From assembly GCA_037957365.1 (NCBI GenBank), contig JARHVA010003185.1, positions 1,947,001 to 2,011,000 of the forward strand: a stretch of 64,000 nucleotides of DNA, read 5' to 3'. Below the pieces are notes generated by a model. That model ran no database searches. It was not told the origin of the DNA and was given only the letters and a program-made list of their open reading frames with translations. This DNA comes from Torreya grandis (Eukaryota > Streptophyta > Pinopsida > Cupressales > Taxaceae). A program made the translations under genes and the position numbers. Position 1 is the first letter of the stretch. The number at the start of each line of letters is the position of its first letter. Shown in pieces: positions 23,291 through 35,089 of the stretch.

Positions 23291-23990
23291 ACAAGGTATC
23301 TTTACCTCCCTCCTGGATAAAAATTAGAATTTTTGAAGTCTCCTTCATGGTGAGTAGACTTATCGTGCCAGAAAAGTGGCTAAATGGGATGAAGCTCTGG
23401 TGACTTACTCTTCTTGCATGCTGCCCTGATTGGCTTGCATTCAAGTGGATCAAAGTCAAACATGCTTCCAACATATACATATTCTTCTTATTCTTGAAAT
23501 CTTGTCGAATGTTAGTTCTTCATAGTGGCATGTCTCATCAAGAAATGGATGGCTATTGGCTCATCACCATAATCCCTTTGATATACATCATTTATTAGCT
23601 TATCTCCTTCTACCTCAAACTTAGGTTCAATTGCATGATCATCCTCCTTAATGAATTTAAAAATATAATCTTTAAATTCACCAACCTCTTGAAAGGATAA
23701 GTTTCAAAGCTTGCAACAATTTTGCATATTTATTTGAGTCTCAATGTTGTCTTGTCCATCTGCAACTAGCTCACACCCTCTTTGAAGAATATTATAACCT
23801 GCCCCAATGACTTCAAACAAGTCATTCAAATCATGATCAAGGAAGTGTCCATACTCCTCCATATCATCTTGTAAAGTGAGAAGAAAGTCAAAAATTATCT
23901 CTTCCTCATCATAGATTAAGGCATAAGCTTGTGACTTCCAACTCAAAAATTGGAATTCATGTTGAGAGACCTAAGGTTTGGTAGAAGAGG
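23291..23990 (-). pseudogene. G3-specific acidic segment in place of pol
   Basis: It runs in frame after the protease region: an 80-codon open piece at 23946-23704 (SWKSQAYALIYDEEEIIFDF, then DDMEEYGHFLDHDLNDLFEV) is followed by ECPKFEVEGDKL-like acidic sequence and DEPIAIHFLMRHATMKN at about 23560. G2 has nothing like it; there the second RNase H and RT follow the protease directly. I do not recognise a domain. It may be an old linker lost from G2 or a foreign insert joined when pol was deleted. Confidence 0.5.
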
Positions 23991-23999
23991 TATCTTTTG

Positions 24000-24760
24000 G
24001 CATTTCTTCCCTTAAAACATTTGGGATTTTATGATCTCCATCAAATATTTCATAAGTGCCCAGACTAGTGGAGTCATAATTTCCATATGGGTCACTTTGC
24101 ATCATAGCTAACAAATGATTAGTTTCCTCTTCTTGATCATGTTCAGTCTAGTCACCTAACTCCTCAACAAAAACCCTTTCTTCCTTATTCAACATAGCAT
24201 GAGCTACCTCTAATTTTGAGGTTGGCTCATTGGTGATGTGATCCTTAGATAGTGGCTCAGATAGTATTTTCATCTTTGAACCATATTTGGTTTTTAGGAT
24301 GAGGTGAGACCAATCAAGTGACATATATCCTCCTATTTTGACTGTGAAATCTTTGGATAAACATAAACCAAATATAGGGGGTATATCTATGAATACCACA
24401 TCTTGATTGACAATTATATTAGGACAAGTATATAATTCCAATGGGAGTTGCTTAATTATCCCTATTGTTTACACCGATTTGCCATCTAACTGCATAACTC
24501 CTCTAGTAAGTGGCTCATACTTTATTTTTAAAGCATCTGCTATTTGCTTAGGCATTACTGTAGTACTAGCCCCTAAGTCTATCATTGCATTATGCAATAG
24601 TTTCTTTCCAACTATCAAAGTTAAATAGAAGGGCTCTAGTTTGGATTTACTTACCTTTTTTGTATTGTTCAAAAGGGTTGTTGTCTATAGATGAACTAAA
24701 TTTTTAAACTTTTCTTTTTCAGTAGGTCTTTCTTTTGTATCAGTATATTTAGGCACTACT
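24000..24760 (-). pseudogene. G3 aspartic protease and downstream linker
   Basis: Open piece 24672-24469 reads NNTKKVSKSKLEPFYLTLIV, KKLLHNAMIDLGASTTVMPK, then DALKIKYEPLTRGVMQLDGK. This is the retropepsin family pattern, with the active triad changed from D-S-G (kept in G2) to D-L-G. Downstream, 24441-24148 continues in frame with LYTCPNIIVNQDVVFIDIPP and a Glu-rich tail, closely matching G2 at 37640-37380. The Ser-to-Leu change in the triad probably removes activity. Confidence 0.75.
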
Positions 24761-24879
24761 TGGCCTTGTAGAGCTCCTTATAATAGTGTTTTTTGCTTAG
24801 GAATAGCTAATATGTCCCATATTGATACTTGTTTTGGGGTCCTCTTCAGTTGATCCACCACATTCATCAGTCCCAGAGT

Positions 24880-26394
24880 TTGGGTTCTTGGAAAATAAGG
24901 ATATCTTGCTTTTTATTGAGCTTGTCCAGCAATTACTTGGTTCTGCACTAGCTGAGGCACTTCTTGTCTAGCAACTATATATTGATGACCTTAAAATGGA
25001 GGATTCCCTATAACTTCATTATTTGTGACTTCAAGCTATTCCATCATGCTTCTCTTTGATCTGGTGTAGTAATCTAATTGTATTATTGGCTTCTGGGAAG
25101 TGGAAGCTTCATTCAAGAATACTGACTCTTCATCCTCAAATCATGAAAACAAAGCATGTTCAGGGGTTATTTCTTCTTCTTATTGTAAGGATATCCCTTG
25201 CATATGAGCCATTAGGACTAAATTTTTCATACCAAGGGATTGGTAGGCTTGAGTGTTAGAAGTACTTGTAAATTGTCCATCCATTCTTCTTTGCTCTGCT
25301 ACCTTTTGTTGTAGATTAGCCATTGGACAATATTTTGGCATATGAACATTATTACAAGGGAAACACCAGGAATTAGTGCCATCTATATAATTATTATACC
25401 CTTGAACAATCTCCCTATTTGGATTAGGGGGAATAGTCTGTGAGGGTGTAGGGACTATAACTAATTGGTTTGCTCGCTAAGGGTTATTTTGCCTTTGAGA
25501 ACCCTGATACTAGTTTGGCTATGGTGTAAATCTATTTCCTTGGTAGCCTTGATATTGGGGTTTATGATAAGGATTCTATTGTCTTTTTATGTTAATTAAC
25601 TCATTATAAAATGTCTTTAAGATGTTCTTGATGTCATCCATCTCATATGACTGGGTAGGGACAAGTTCTTTAGCAAGTTGTCAAGGATATGTGTACATAG
25701 GCACATGTGGGGATATGAAATTAGTGGTTTCTTGAGGCAAAAGTAAGATAATCTCTAGAAACATGGGCATGGGAGGCCTTGGGGGAAACTTTCCAACATC
25801 TATTAAATTACTTTCAGCTCTGACTACGTAATCATATGCTTTTAGCCGAGTCTAACCTCCAAGTGGCTGAATCATTACTGATATATCTGAATTTAAAGCT
25901 TTAAGATAAAATACTATAGCCATACCTGGTAATGGTCTTACTATAGCAGGAATCCTTTCCCAAGTATTTTGAAATCTTGAATTTAAATTAGTCATTGCTT
26001 CTTGTGGTGCCCTTTTGATAGTAATCAATTATTGCAACAAAGAAGATTTATCACCCTTTTCTTCAAATCTTTCAAAGAAAAGATCTTCAAGCTGATCCCA
26101 TGTAGATATTGTATTTGGGGTCAAAGCTTGATATCATTCCAGAGCCTTCCCTTTAAAATAAGCTGCTAAAAATTTTATAGCCACATTTTGTTGTGTGACC
26201 ACATGTATTTCACATACATCAGACACATCTTGTAGATGCTCTTCAGGGGTTTTGAAATCTTGCCCACTAAATTTGGGCAGAGCTTTTTGGGAATTTACTA
26301 AGATAGGATCCCAAGTGGCTGGTGGTACTAGAAGAATCAAAGGACTACCAATGTTCCAACTTGGATAATTCCTTGGGGGTATAGGTTCTCCCAT
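24880..26394 (-). pseudogene. G3 gag with CCHC-like zinc knuckle
   Basis: Starts with MGEPIPPRNYPSWNIGSPLI at 26394. The gag core follows: KALPKFSGQDFKTPEEHLQD, VAIKFLAAYFKGKALE-YQAL, then WDQLEDLFFERFEEKGDKSS and EAMTNLNSRFQNTWERIPAI. A knuckle, CFPCNNVHMPKYC (C-x2-C-x3-H-x4-C), lies at about 25370-25330. A Pro/Gln/Tyr-rich linker (KPQYQGYQGNRFTP) precedes it. The frame is nearly continuous except for stops at expected Gln and Trp positions, making this the best-preserved gag in the window. Confidence 0.78.
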
Positions 26395-26567
26395 GTTTAC
26401 TCTTGGTATTTCTATAAACTAATTGACACTTCTTCTTGGACTAGTTATCAAAGGTGGAAAAAGAATACCTAGATTTATAGCAGATTGAGATCTTGTTACT
26501 AGTCCATAGCTCTAACTCCTTATAGCTCTCTAGTTCATATGGTCTTGAACAAAACTTCAAGATGGGG

Positions 26568-26584
26568 TCCCACTGGGCATGCCA
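26568..26584 (-). other. Primer-binding site of G3
   Basis: On the minus strand, LTR-C ends TATCAACA, followed by GTTT and then TTGGCATGCCCAGTGGGA. The TGGC-GCCC-GTGGGA pattern is typical of plant gypsy primer sites of the Tat/Athila branch. I do not assign the tRNA. Confidence 0.6.
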
Positions 26585-26589
26585 AAAAC

Positions 26590-28253
26590 TGTTGATACCT
26601 AGAATTGCATTGTTTCCAATGCCAACAATGGGAAGTTTTAGGAATGTGGGACTTGCGACCTGAAATGACCTCCAAATTTTAAAGAAGCTGGCTCTTCTTT
26701 ATCTCAAAAGTATTTTGGGGAAAAATGATAGAAATTAAATAGAAACACAAATGCAACAAAATAAAATCTAACTATGGTGATGCACCTAAATTTAATTTGA
26801 CCCTTAATTCTAAGCACAGTAAAGCTATCTTTAGGATTCAATTACATTAAAGAGCAAACAAGGCATGATCAATGTAAAAGATGAAAATAGATAGGATCAA
26901 AGGATCACAACTTAGATGATTTTTCAATAACATATAAAATATAAACAAAGGCACATGAACTCAGTCTTCTTATTAATTTTCTAGTCACATAAAAGGCACA
27001 GAGACATGCACACTTATACAAACTTTCTAACTCAAGAAAATAGAACAAAGGCAAATGATATTCCTGGTCATAGCTAAAAAAATCTAAAACTTCTTGACAA
27101 TAATCTCTTGTAAAAATTATCTCTATCTTCTTATGATGATCTTCTAGCAATCTCTACACCCATATTTATAGCATCAGACTAGCTCTAGATTTCCCACACA
27201 TTCCCAATCTAATGGTTTAACTAAACTCTAACTAAACTAGAAGTGTCTAACAAAAGATATTTCTTGGATCTGAAATGTTCCATCTCCTTGCAAGTTCATT
27301 GGTTGAAATAGATACACATGATGCTTCCCACTATAAAATGGGTGAGGAAACTTGGCAGTATCTATTTTTTCACTTGAAAACTATCTCATTATTTAGGTGA
27401 CACTAGAAAATGATAGTTGGTAGCTTTCACGGCACTTACAAAAAACAGAACACTTTCCATGTAACTTATACTCTTTATATGTATTTTCTTAGGAGTGCTC
27501 CATCTTTGACATCTATCACAGTCCACTACTTCAAAACTTTAACAACTTACAGAAAATGGGCCCCACAACACTTCTTACTTGAGCAGCTTCAAAAGGGGAA
27601 CAAGGACATCTGTCGCTTTCCACATATCTTTAACAAAGGACACATGTCAGCTTCTGTTAAGCTTTAGCTACACTGTAGAAAAATTTATTAATTATTTTAG
27701 ATTCATATGGATGGTGACACTTGGCAACTTCCACTGATTTTAGAAACAAAACATAGGGCCCACCATAGTCTTTACTTAAGAATGAAACAAAATGAAGATA
27801 TTTTAGATGTTGACACATGGTGGCTTCTACTTTCTTTAGCTAGGGACACATGGCATCTATCATTGCTTTTATAAAAACATATTGAAACCTTCTGCAATTG
27901 CCACTTGGCACCTTTCACTTCACTCTAAGAGAATCTTATTAATAAAAGCTTTCAAAACTCATAATAAATTTGAAACATAGATGCCAACACTAGTTGCACT
28001 CTGTTGAATTACCATGGGACACATGGCACATTCCATGTAACTTATAAAAATTATAAAATGCATCCTAGCTGATGACACTTGGCAGCGTCCACTTGATTTT
28101 GACACTTAGACAAATTTTAGGCAAAAATGAAACTCGTGCCCATGCTCTGTGTCAAAAAAACCTCACTGCCTTGAAGCCAAAACATGTAAGGACAGAACTT
28201 GGAGTGCACAACTGAAACTCAAAAATAAAAATGTAGATTTTTTTTACTCTATA
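26590..28253 (-). repeat. LTR-C (5' LTR of G3)
   Basis: Runs from TGTTGATACCTAGAATTG to TTTTTTTTACTCTATA, next to the GTATA duplication. It aligns throughout with LTR-B. The expected CA end has decayed to TA. Confidence 0.87.
27163..27170 (-). promoter_or_regulatory. TATA box of LTR-C
   Basis: TATTTATA within CACCCATATTTATAGCAT, at the conserved position. As the 5' LTR of G3, this would have been its working promoter. Confidence 0.6.
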
Positions 28254-28258
28254 GTATA
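28254..28258. repeat. Target-site duplication of G3, right copy (GTATA)
   Basis: GTATA follows LTR-C, and then LTR-A resumes with ATGTGTCCCAGATGATGACA. The uninterrupted site in LTR-D is GTATAATGTGTCCCAAATGA. Confidence 0.82.
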
Positions 28259-28450
28259 ATGTGTCCCAGATGATGACACTTGGCATGTTCTATGCAACTT
28301 TGATACTTAAAAAAAATTTAGGCAAAAATGAAACTTGTGCTTGTGCTCTGTATCAAAACTTCACTGCCTCGAAACTGAAATGCATAGGAACAAAACTTGG
28401 AGCATACAACTAAAACTCAAAAAATAAAATTTAGAATATTTTAATCTATA
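28259..28450 (-). repeat. LTR-A, right part (terminal 192 bp)
   Basis: Matches the last 190 bp of LTR-D (from about 41452): GATGACACTTGGCATGTT, GGCAAAAATGAAACT, then ACAAAACTTGGAG. It completes LTR-A and fixes where G3 inserted. The sequence then passes into G2's internal region, GTTGTTCGTGACGTCAAGG. Confidence 0.85.
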
Positions 28451-28474
28451 GTTGTTCGTGACGTCAAGGAATTT

Positions 28475-31400
28475 TGAACCTGTTTAAAAAGAATCTAAAG
28501 CATGTATAAAAAATGTGACAAAAATTACAACTTCATTAAGGCTGTCTGATAAATAGACCACTTAGAATTAGATAATCCCTACTTATTTTACAATTCATGG
28601 AAGGCTAAATCAAGGTTGATGATATCCTTGTGTGAATTTTTTTGCAAAATATGAACTGCAGTCTTCAATAGAAATTCAATTTGGGACATGGGAATTAAGA
28701 CAGCTTCCACTTCTGGCACTGATGAATCATTTGTTAAACCTTAGAAAACTAATTGATCATTTTGCCTGGCCAATAACAAATGCTTAATCTCATCAACCAT
28801 CAATACAATGTTGCTATCAACAAAAGGGGAGGGAAGACCCAATTACACCAAATCTTCAATATGTTGCTTCATGTCTTTGATTCCCTCTTTCACATTTAGA
28901 AGCTCTTTGCAATTGATTGTAGTGGAGTTGCAACTGAGAACTTCATTCACCTTTTTTATAGCAATCATTTTGTCACCAATCCCTACTGCAGATAATGTTC
29001 CATTAGTTGCATCATATAGGATTTGTAGTAGCACTTGAGAATTAAACACTCTCAAAGAGACAGTGGACAAAGTGTCTTCAACTGAAGTCTCCACCTTTTT
29101 GCACAATTTTTGTGCATTTAGTAGAAAGGTTAGAGAGGGTCTGAGTTGATTAATCTTCTTAGAGATTCTTTTCCATATTGAGACATAAATATCCTGAACC
29201 ATATTCAAAACCCCTACATTATTTGGCCTATTAGCTAACTCTAGTGTGAATTGTTCTGTTATTTGTCACTTAGCTTAAAATTGGGCATGTATGGTAGTGG
29301 TATTGTTTTGCTCATTTAGCAGCTTCTATTGAAGTTGAGCGACCTATTGCAAGCTTTCCTCACATTTTTCCTATACTGTTTCCTTTTCCCACCTTAAGGC
29401 TATCACTACAACTTTCTCTTGTGTCAGCTCCTCTTTTAAAGAATCATTTTGGCCCTGAATAACCTGGTAAGTCTGAAAAGAAATAATATCTTGCAACTGT
29501 TTGTTGAGACTTTCTATTTCATTATTCTTAGTTTTAATTTCTATAGTCAAACTGCTATAGTTTGATTTCTCTTGAGCTAAATCAGCCTCCACCTTTTGTA
29601 GCTTCTTTGATACTTTGAAATAATCATTAGCTACTACAAAAGTGGATTCATTTAGTGTCTTAACCCTATCTTATGGTCTGAAGTGACATATTTATAGCCA
29701 CTACATTCATTATGTAATGTTCAGGCTACATCTACTCATTTATCTTGACTACATTAGGTGACAAATGGGTCACCATTAGTTGCTACTAAATTAGGTCAAA
29801 TTGTAACCTCATATGTGGTGTAGCTAGGGATTTATTATCTTTCACCCTCTTTTATTCCATCTGGGCTTTCTAGCCTTCTTATCAATATCTGCTTGAGTTT
29901 GGAAGGTAGAAGGAGAGGCAATGTGCCCACCCACAAAAGGGTCTGAGTTGATTAATCTTCTTAGAGATTCTTTTCCATATTGAGACATAAATATCCTGAA
30001 CCATATTCAAAACCCCTACATTATTTGGCCTATTAGCTAACTCTAGTGTGAATTATTCTATTATTTGTCACTCAGCTTAAAATTGGGCATGTATGGCAGT
30101 GGTGTTGTTTTTCTCATTTAGCAGCTTCTATTGAAGTTGAGCGACCTATTGCAGGCTTTCCTCACATTTTTCCTATACTGTTTCCTTTTCCCACCTTAAG
30201 GCTATCACTACAACTTTCTCTTGTGTCAGCTCCTCTTTTAAAGAATCATTTTGGCCCTGAATAACCTGGTAAGTCTGAAAAGAAATAATATCTTGCAACT
30301 GTTTGTTGAGACTTTCTATTTCATTATTCTTAGTTTTAATTTCTATAGTCAAACTGCTATAGTTTGATTTCTCTTGAGCTAAATCAGCCTCCACCTTTTA
30401 TAGCTTCTTTGATACTTTCAAATAATCATTAGCTACTACAAAAGTGGATTCATTTAGTGTCTTAACCCTATCTTATGGTCTGAAGTGACATATTTATAGC
30501 CACTAAATTCATTATGTAATGTTCAGGCTGCATCTACTCATTTATCTTGACTACACTAGGTGACAAATGGGTCACCATTAGTTGCTATTGAATTAGGTCA
30601 AATTGTAACCTCATATGTGGTGTAGCTAGGGATTTATTATCTTTCATCCTCTTTTATTCCATCTGGGATTCTCTAGCCTTCTTATCAGTATCTGCTTGAG
30701 TTTGGAAGGTAGGAGAGGCAATGTGCCCACCCACAAAAGGATAAACCTATGGTAAGCCATAGGGAATAACCAAGTGTTGGCTAGGGTGAATCTAAGGAGG
30801 TAATCTCTTTGGGATAGAGGGGGAAAATGAGGCAATGATGTGGCCTGAGTATGAATAGGTGGGGAAAAATGAGAAATGGGCACAACAGAGATGGTAGGGG
30901 ATATTATTTGGCTAGTTGGGATTGTCACCCATATAAAAGAAGAGAGAGACTAAGAAGAGGAAGGAGAAATAGCACGTACCTAAGGAGCAAATGATGTACT
31001 CAGTGGTTGGTGCTTTGAGGGTTCTACCTCCTCCTCAGTATCAAGCTGAAGATTTAGCCTCTTATGTTTCCTTGGCATTTCTTCTTCTGGCTATAATTCC
31101 TTCTCTTCAACATTTATCACTACTGCTATTGGTGAATGTACAAAATTGGGAGCCCCAAAGGCTGACACTAATGGAGAAGCTTTGGCTGATGGAGATAACA
31201 CAATCTTTTATTTTTCAATGGCACTGAGAGATTGGGGTTAGATAGTTATAGTGACTGTGGCTGAAGTTTGTCATGGGGTCTATAATGTATGATTGGATTC
31301 TACTTTGGCTTCTGACTCTCCACCCTATGTTTGTAGATTGCTGATATCAGGGCTAGAGATAGGAGATAGATAACATTCACCCTAGATTTCTTCTCATTTC

Positions 31401-33372
31401 TCATATGAATCCACATTACCAAAAGAGTGAGTAGTCTCACAAATCTCCTGCCTATACTTCTAATAGGCTTCTATTTTCTCAAGTTTCCAGTCTTTATTCT
31501 TTAATGACCTTCTTAGACTAGAATTCATTCTGATTTTAGGGTCAAAATCTCTTTTCTTATCATAAAAAGTCTCCCATGGTCTGGCCTCTTTTGAGGGAAA
31601 ATCTATTAATTCCACACATAAATCAGGAATATTTTCCTGAGGGTTTCTTCTATTTTCCCAAATGTGGCGGTCCTCATGCACAATTCTAGCAGCAACCTTG
31701 TTATTCTTGACCCATGTGGTTATGAAACTATTTGGGTCATATCCTCATTTATCTTCAATTAGAAAGAAGCCCATGAAAGCTAACTTTCTTAGCAACACAT
31801 GTTTAGAATCTCTGACCTCTAGGGCCATGTTGTTTATTACACATGGAACATAATACATTTTCTTCTTTTTCTTCCTAGTGCCATATTCATTATCCACCAC
31901 AGACACTTGCCTAGTGACCTCTAAGAATGCTAATCTTAGGGTCAAAATCTTAGGTAGAAACTCTAGTTCTCCACTAAAACCATGGACTCTAATAATAGTA
32001 TGATGGGATCCAAAAAAGTAATCATAAGGAATAGTGTAATTTTTCATAAGGCTTGAGACACTTGTAGTCAATCTATTTTTAATCAGCTCTAGGCTTAGAT
32101 GACCAAAGGTAGGGGAAATAAAAAGTTCCCAAAATTTGTATGGGTCACTATTTTTGGACAAGATATGTGTCCATGTAGACACAGGAATGGTCCTATGTAG
32201 ACCGAAGCTTGGGTCATACATATTTAGATGCATGTATTGGGAAAATATGCTAGAATTTTGATACATGAGGTGAAACAGATAAGAGGAATACTTGAAAAAT
32301 CCTTTAGATTTGAAATGGGTGAGTTGATTAACCGTTAAATATGTAATCTACTTAGAGAAGTCTAGCTGATACTCCTAGGACTTGTCAATAATTTTAAATC
32401 TGAAGAGAATGGCCAATTATTCTTTATAAACAGTTATATCTTCTTTCATTCCAAAAATGAAAGCCATCATGGAAAGTGCCTCTTGAATGGCCTGTGTAAA
32501 TTGTGTTCTTGCTATTGTAAGTACTGGTGTAGTGGTATCATCTTCCCCTAATTGCAATTTTGATTTTAGAAACCTCAATTGATTATTGACATTTGCCCAC
32601 ATTTTCTACATTTTGGCAATGGTGGGAAATGTGGCTATCTTGTCATGATATAGGGCCAACATGTACCTGATGGCCTTTAGTGTAATTTGCACCATCAATG
32701 GACCCTATTGTATAGTATTTTAGGGTGCATGAAATAATTTAGAACATACTTCAACCAAGTCAGGGCACATATGTATGCTTGGGACAATGAATTGTGCCAA
32801 TTGGGAAGTCCATATCCTCATTGTAAATGTTTTGTATTATCTATCCTTGGCCCTCTGAATACATCTTTGATGTGCCCCTTCTCTTATATTTTTGATAGGA
32901 TTTTCAAGGATTGGGTCTATGATTCCATCTACAAAATCTTTCACCTTTGCTAGGTCATTTGCATAACCAACTTTAGGGACTCTAGTCCATGGATAGGTCT
33001 TTAAGGGTTGTGCAGGGGCCAAAGCATATGATTTTATTATGAGAAACTTATCAATGGATTCATAAATCCCATACCCTTGCTACAAAGACTATTCTCCCTC
33101 CATATTTATATCTATACTTGGAAATAGTGAAGTGTGGTAATAGGTATGGAGCTTTGCAATAGGGAAGGCACTTTCACTAAGTAGGTTTGCTATGAATTAA
33201 AATTTGTAGATAACAGGGATTTTCAAGCAGATAAAAGAATGTTTGAGACACTATTAAACTTTAAATCTTGTTATGGGGTATTTAATGACCCATCAAGTCT
33301 CAAAAATGGCATTAACACTAGATAACCATTAGTAAATCTTATGAAATCTTTGTGGGACAGCTAGTCAGACAT
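28475..33372 (-). pseudogene. ORF3 of G2, unrecognised long ORF between integrase and 3' LTR
   Basis: The homologue of the G3 ORF starts at the equivalent ATG (33372). Blocks include MAPAQPLKTYPWTRVPKVGY (33022), MWANVNNQLRFLKSKLQLGE (32602), the 173-codon open piece 32266-31745 with MYDPSFGLHRTIPVSTWTHI and FFGSHHTIIRVHGFSGELEF, then WENRRNPQENIPDLCVELID (about 31660). A heptad-rich region follows, MEADLAQEKSNYSSLTIEIK and NNEIESLNKQLQDIISFQTY, and finally MVQDIYVSIWKRISKKINQL near 29200. No known domain was recognised. It carries an internal 802-bp tandem duplication that shifts the frame. Its position downstream of pol resembles that of extra ORFs in some plant gypsy elements, but I see no signal peptide or membrane segment. 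Confidence 0.7.
29139..30740 (-). repeat. 802-bp tandem duplication inside ORF3 of G2
   Basis: Unit 1 is 29139-29940 and unit 2 is 29941-30740. Both begin GTCTGAGTTGATTAATCTTC and end CCCACCCACAAAAGG. The two units are nearly identical, by eye about 98%, and code an identical 73-residue coiled-coil piece (29371-29592 and 30173-30394). G3 has a single copy (about 19655-20450). A GG microhomology sits at the joint. Because 802 is not a multiple of three, the duplication shifts the ORF3 frame. Confidence 0.93.
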
Positions 33373-33589
33373 GTCATGAAATGGTTGCATAAGGTACCTT
33401 GGGGAATTTTAGAGATTTGAGAGAGATTTAATGCATCAAGAGTTTTTAAAATTTTGAAAAAGGCTCTGAGACATGGCCATGTGTTCAAAGAACACTTATT
33501 TAAAAGAAAGAGTGGGAAAGTAAAAATAGGAAAACAAAGCAACAAAGAAAGGGAAACTATCTAACTATAATACATAAAAGACACAGCTT

Positions 33590-34690
33590 AACTGAAATGT
33601 TTCAAGTAGATATCATTCATAGGAATCTATTCAAGATCACCCTCCATCATTTCTATCTCAAAATAATTTTTATATTTACAAGCACAAATTTTATAGGGAC
33701 CAGTCTATAATGCTTCAAATTTAGTATGTTGACCTAGCTTGGCAGCTCTTGCATCCCATTTCAAAACAATTGAGCCTACTTTGAAGTGGGGATTTGAAGT
33801 CCTTTTATCAAATTACTCTTTAATTATTTTTTGATTCTTTATTAATGAATCATGTGTTGCATCCCTCTTTTCTTGAACTTCCAAGAGTTTAGCAAGTCTG
33901 ACCTGTATGGGGCCATTTTCCTCAATTTCAATCTATTTTAATAGCTGAAGAGTAGGAATATCCAAGCTTATGGGTATTACAAAAGGTTTACCATAGAATA
34001 ATTGATATGGGGAAATTTTTTTCACCTATTTAGGTGTAATTCTATCAGCCTACATTGTTATATTAAGCACTTTATGCCACTCTTTGTGATGATCAACCCC
34101 TATCCTCTTAATAAGTCTAATCAGGTTCTTATTGGTTGATTTTACCAAACCATTACCCTAAGGGTAATAATTCAAGGATGTTTTTAGATAGATTCCATGC
34201 TTTAGTGCAAATTTAGATACTTTAGACCCTAAAAATGCTTTAACATTATCTAAAATTATGGTATGAGGAGGCCCAAAGCGAGTAGTGATACTCTCTAGAA
34301 AGTCTAGAATCATATTTTCTATTGCTTCTTTGAGTGGCACTGCCTCACTCTATCTAGTGAAATAATTTGTGGTAGTTAGAATCTGTTTATGCCCCATAAT
34401 TGATACTAGATTGATCATTCCAATAAAATCAAGACCCCATTAAGCAAAGGGTTCATCAACAATTATAGGACTAAGAGGCATTGTTGCATTCCTTCTCATC
34501 CCCACATAATATTGACAAGATTGGCACTATTTAACCAGTTGATAATAGTCTACAAATAAGGTGGGCCAAAAATAACCTTCCTAAGTTATCTTTATAGCTA
34601 TGGTCTTTATAGAAAAATGTCCACCTGAGACTCCATGGTGCATCTCATGTAATATTTTCTTAGCCTCATCTTTCTCTACACATCTCAAAA
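33590..34690 (-). pseudogene. G2 integrase with C-terminal domain
   Basis: From 34690 down: a zinc-finger region with ILHEMHHGVSGGHFSIKTIA, YFWPTL and CQSCQYYVG, then the core with WGLDFIGMINLVSIMGHKQI (first Asp), PLKEAIENMILDFLESITTR (34335), and FGPPHTIILDNVKAFLGSKV (second Asp). It ends NGLVKSTNKNLIRLIKRI. The third catalytic residue, normally Glu in NGxxE, reads Lys (GAA to AAA). The C-terminal part reads YQLFYGKPFVIPISLDIPTL, FDKRTSNPHFKVGSIVLKWD, then TGPYKICACKYKNYFEI near 33660. The Glu-to-Lys change alone should inactivate it. Confidence 0.82.
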
Positions 34691-35089
34691 GTATGACATT
34701 AGTATTTCTTCTAAAAATAACTTGTTCAATTAAAACCAAATGGACTCCTTGCTACCTATAGTATCTTTACTTGTCCTGAGAGAGCTCTTTTGGGAAAATC
34801 ACATGATTCATAAAATGGATCCTATTTGTGACCTAGGAGTTCTGATCAACTTCTTGTATATTCAATACACTTTCCTTTTCTATTTCTACATGCATCATCT
34901 CATCCATATCTTGAGTAATGTATTGACACAACCCCCTACCTCTGACTAGCATAGAGGGTCTGATCTCTACATCATACTCAAGGATCTTTGTTATCTAGTT
35001 TGCCCTTTTTTAGTAATTTCACCCTCCATAATGTATTCTCTGACACTAGGATGAGCCACAAGTATCATAATGTTACTTCCTATCACCAT
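34691..35089 (-). other. G2 pol, spacer between RNase H and integrase
   Basis: Degenerate continuation of the polyprotein. I can follow traces of frame but recognise no separate domain. Confidence 0.4.

Larger units (their letters stand above)
17267..28253 (-). mobile_element. G3: pol-less gypsy element nested in LTR-A of G2
   Basis: LTR-C (26590-28253) is its 5' LTR and LTR-B (17267-18959) its 3' LTR. Inside are a primer site, gag, protease, a roughly 700-bp segment unlike G2, and ORF3. The 3.6 kb that in G2 codes the second RNase H, RT, RNase H and integrase is absent. Gag, protease, ORF3 and LTRs are clearly related to G2, so G3 is a non-autonomous member of the same family or a close sister. 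It sits exactly between the two parts of LTR-A, with a 5-bp duplication. Confidence 0.88.
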
